Shown: positions 62,922-64,000 of the stretch, piece by piece | Numbering within the stretch: the stretch's first letter is position 1 | Layout: each line of letters opens with the position of its first letter | Source: Mycolicibacterium litorale | Lineage (GTDB): Bacteria; Actinomycetota; Actinomycetes; Mycobacteriales; Mycobacteriaceae | Assembly (NCBI GenBank): GCA_002007745.1 | Contig: CP019882.1 | Location: 5,890,001 to 5,954,000 of the forward strand | Direction of reading: 5' to 3' | DNA: 64,000 nucleotides | Translations under genes and position numbers: made by a program | The notes under the pieces: generated by a model | Told to the model about the DNA's origin: nothing | The model's database searches: none | Seen by the model: only the letters and a program-made list of their open reading frames with translations

Positions 62922-64000
62922 TCAGTCAGCTGCTTCGTCATTGGTGAGCAGTGGCGGCATCAGGGCCGGCAGGATGAGATGACGACGCATCCGCCAGTTC
63001 GACTCGCGGAAGAGGCTGGCCATCGCCGAGACAGTGCCGCCGACGTCATCGCGGGCGGTCAGATAGGCCCAACGATCGGCATCCGGCAACAAGAAGAACC
63101 GTTCGAAAAATCCGGGGACCTCGGCCCCAGGCATGCGCAGCAATGCTTCCAGGCCGATCCGCCGCACCCGATGGATCACCTTCGCGGCGGCCGGCCACAC
63201 CGTCTCCTGCGCCGCCGCGAGCGCCCGCTCCGGATGCCCGGGCAGGTGCTCGGCGAGCGCCACGGCCACTTGGGGGGCAAGTCGAAGCGACGCCGCCACG
63301 CTGAATCCGCTGGCCGGATGAACCAGCGGTGCGGCCGCACCGAAGCCGAGCACGTCACGTCCGGAATGCCGCTGCTGGTCGACCGGGAACGAAACCTTCT
63401 CCGTGCGTGCGTCGTTCGGAGGTGTGATGCCGTGGTGAGCCAGCCGCGCATAGAGCCGTCGGCGCAGGGTGGACAACGCCAGGCCCGGGCGACGCGCCAA
63501 CGAGGTCTCCTCCACCAGCACCTTGCCGTGCCCCAACGGAACGACGTAGACGAATGTCGGCCACCCGGCCTCACCGTGGTCGGCACGCCAGTCCATGAAC
63601 AGCGCCTCGCCGGGCTTGGCAAGGGGTGTCACGGTTTGCTCATCGAGGATCAAGCCATAGGCCGTTTGTTCGGCCGGCACCGATCGTGACGGGGCGGCGC
63701 TCAACGGACGCCACCGGCCCGCGGCGTCCACGACAACCGCTGCCCGCAGGGTCGAACCGTCGGCCAGAGCCACCGCACCATGTTCCGGAGAGCCGACGGC
63801 GCGGCCCCGATACGTGGTCACTCCGGTGAACTGGTCTGCGAGGTGCGCCCGCAACCTGTCGACGTCGAGGACCGCGTACTCCCAACCCAGTCGGTGTTCG
63901 GTCAGCGCGATCGCCCGGCCGTCGGCTCGAGCGGCCACCACCGACGCCGGCAGGTGGTCGGGCAACTCCGGGCTCCACGTGCCGTAGGTCGCCACCCAGG
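62922..64000 (-). CDS. Lycopene cyclase-family protein (CrtL type), N-terminus cut by window edge
   Basis: The frame has no start before the right edge: at least 359 C-terminal residues are present. They show WVATYGTWSPELPD, the VVVDAAGRWRPL flavin-binding strand, FMDWRAD, FVYVVPLGHGKVLVEET and GFGAAAPLVHPASGFSVAASL, all family-typical. CrtL-type enzymes cyclise lycopene ends to beta- or epsilon-rings. A carotenoid cleavage oxygenase in the same window supports a carotenoid metabolism theme, but the genes are not linked in an operon. Confidence 0.88.
   Translation of the reverse strand, partial: WVATYGTWSPELPDHLPASVVAARADGRAIALTEHRLGWEYAVLDVDRLRAHLADQFTGVTTYRGRAVGSPEHGAVALADGSTLRAAVVVDAAGRWRPLSAAPSRSVPAEQTAYGLILDEQTVTPLAKPGEALFMDWRADHGEAGWPTFVYVVPLGHGKVLVEETSLARRPGLALSTLRRRLYARLAHHGITPPNDARTEKVSFPVDQQRHSGRDVLGFGAAAPLVHPASGFSVAASLRLAPQVAVALAEHLPGHPERALAAAQETVWPAAAKVIHRVRRIGLEALLRMPGAEVPGFFERFFLLPDADRWAYLTARDDVGGTVSAMASLFRESNWRMRRHLILPALMPPLLTNDEAAD

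Noticed and set aside
1..64000. CRISPR arrays, tRNA or rRNA genes, insertion sequences, prophage genes
   Set aside because: No repeat-spacer pattern, no structural RNA sequence and no transposase, integrase or phage protein was seen on either strand.

Overview
The window looks like chromosomal DNA of a fast-growing, soil-type mycobacterium (Mycolicibacterium or a close relative). It is strongly GC-rich. It carries mycobacterial signature families: an MmpL exporter, a fused HadA/HadB hydroxyacyl dehydratase, an MpaB/DUF2236 oxygenase, a DUF732-like surface protein, paired universal stress proteins and a lycopene cyclase. No rRNA, tRNA, CRISPR array, insertion sequence or prophage gene was found, and no stretch over 300 bases lacks a gene.

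Layout. 1-3.9 kb: a truncated SDR gene, a YbfB-type MFS exporter, a LysR regulator and a translationally coupled SDR + NTF2-like pair. 3.9-11.8 kb: secreted and envelope genes (GH114-like lipoprotein, DsbA-like thioredoxin, zinc-ribbon/DUF732-like protein), the fused HadAB dehydratase, a hemerythrin and an MmpL. 12-17.9 kb: an amide-utilisation cluster (AraC-PAS regulator, acetamidase/formamidase, small channel-like membrane protein, alpha/beta hydrolase), a TetR unit and a flavin reductase. 17.9-20.3 kb: a universal stress protein divergent from an APC permease. 20.3-27.3 kb: a sugar-acid/erythrulose cluster (triosephosphate-isomerase-like protein, fused DhaK-DhaL kinase, GntR, xylose-isomerase-like TIM barrel, 3-hydroxyacid dehydrogenase, GntP permease). 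27.3-39.6 kb: mixed genes (secreted ARB_07466-like protein, stress protein, ThrE exporter, second fumarase, CopC, NDH-2-like, DUF5666 lipoprotein, flavoprotein, carotenoid oxygenase coupled to a tandem HxlR regulator). 39.7-43.9 kb: an atypical second type II topoisomerase. 43.9-47.4 kb: hydrolase, MpaB oxygenase, acyltransferase. 47.4-60.2 kb: a catabolic island. 60.4-64 kb: TetR-SDR pair, glycosyltransferase and a lycopene cyclase cut by the window edge.

The most interesting part is the catabolic island. Three minus-strand operons (ABC importer + molybdenum hydroxylase; VOC + Ntn-hydrolase + aspartate dehydrogenase + M20 remnant; Rieske dioxygenase + SnoaL-like + small protein + methyltransferase-like) surround one plus-strand FCD-type GntR gene. 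A common motif, TTGTATCCAA, lies just upstream of each operon and of the regulator itself. This predicts one ligand-responsive regulon for import and breakdown of an unidentified, probably nitrogen-containing (perhaps heteroaromatic) compound.

A caution on sequence quality: eight otherwise normal genes are frameshifted, and each is repaired by lengthening one short mononucleotide run (seven G/C runs, one A/T run) by a single base. This is the signature of homopolymer undercalling, so these genes are probably intact in the organism; they are typed as pseudogenes here only because the given sequence is broken.
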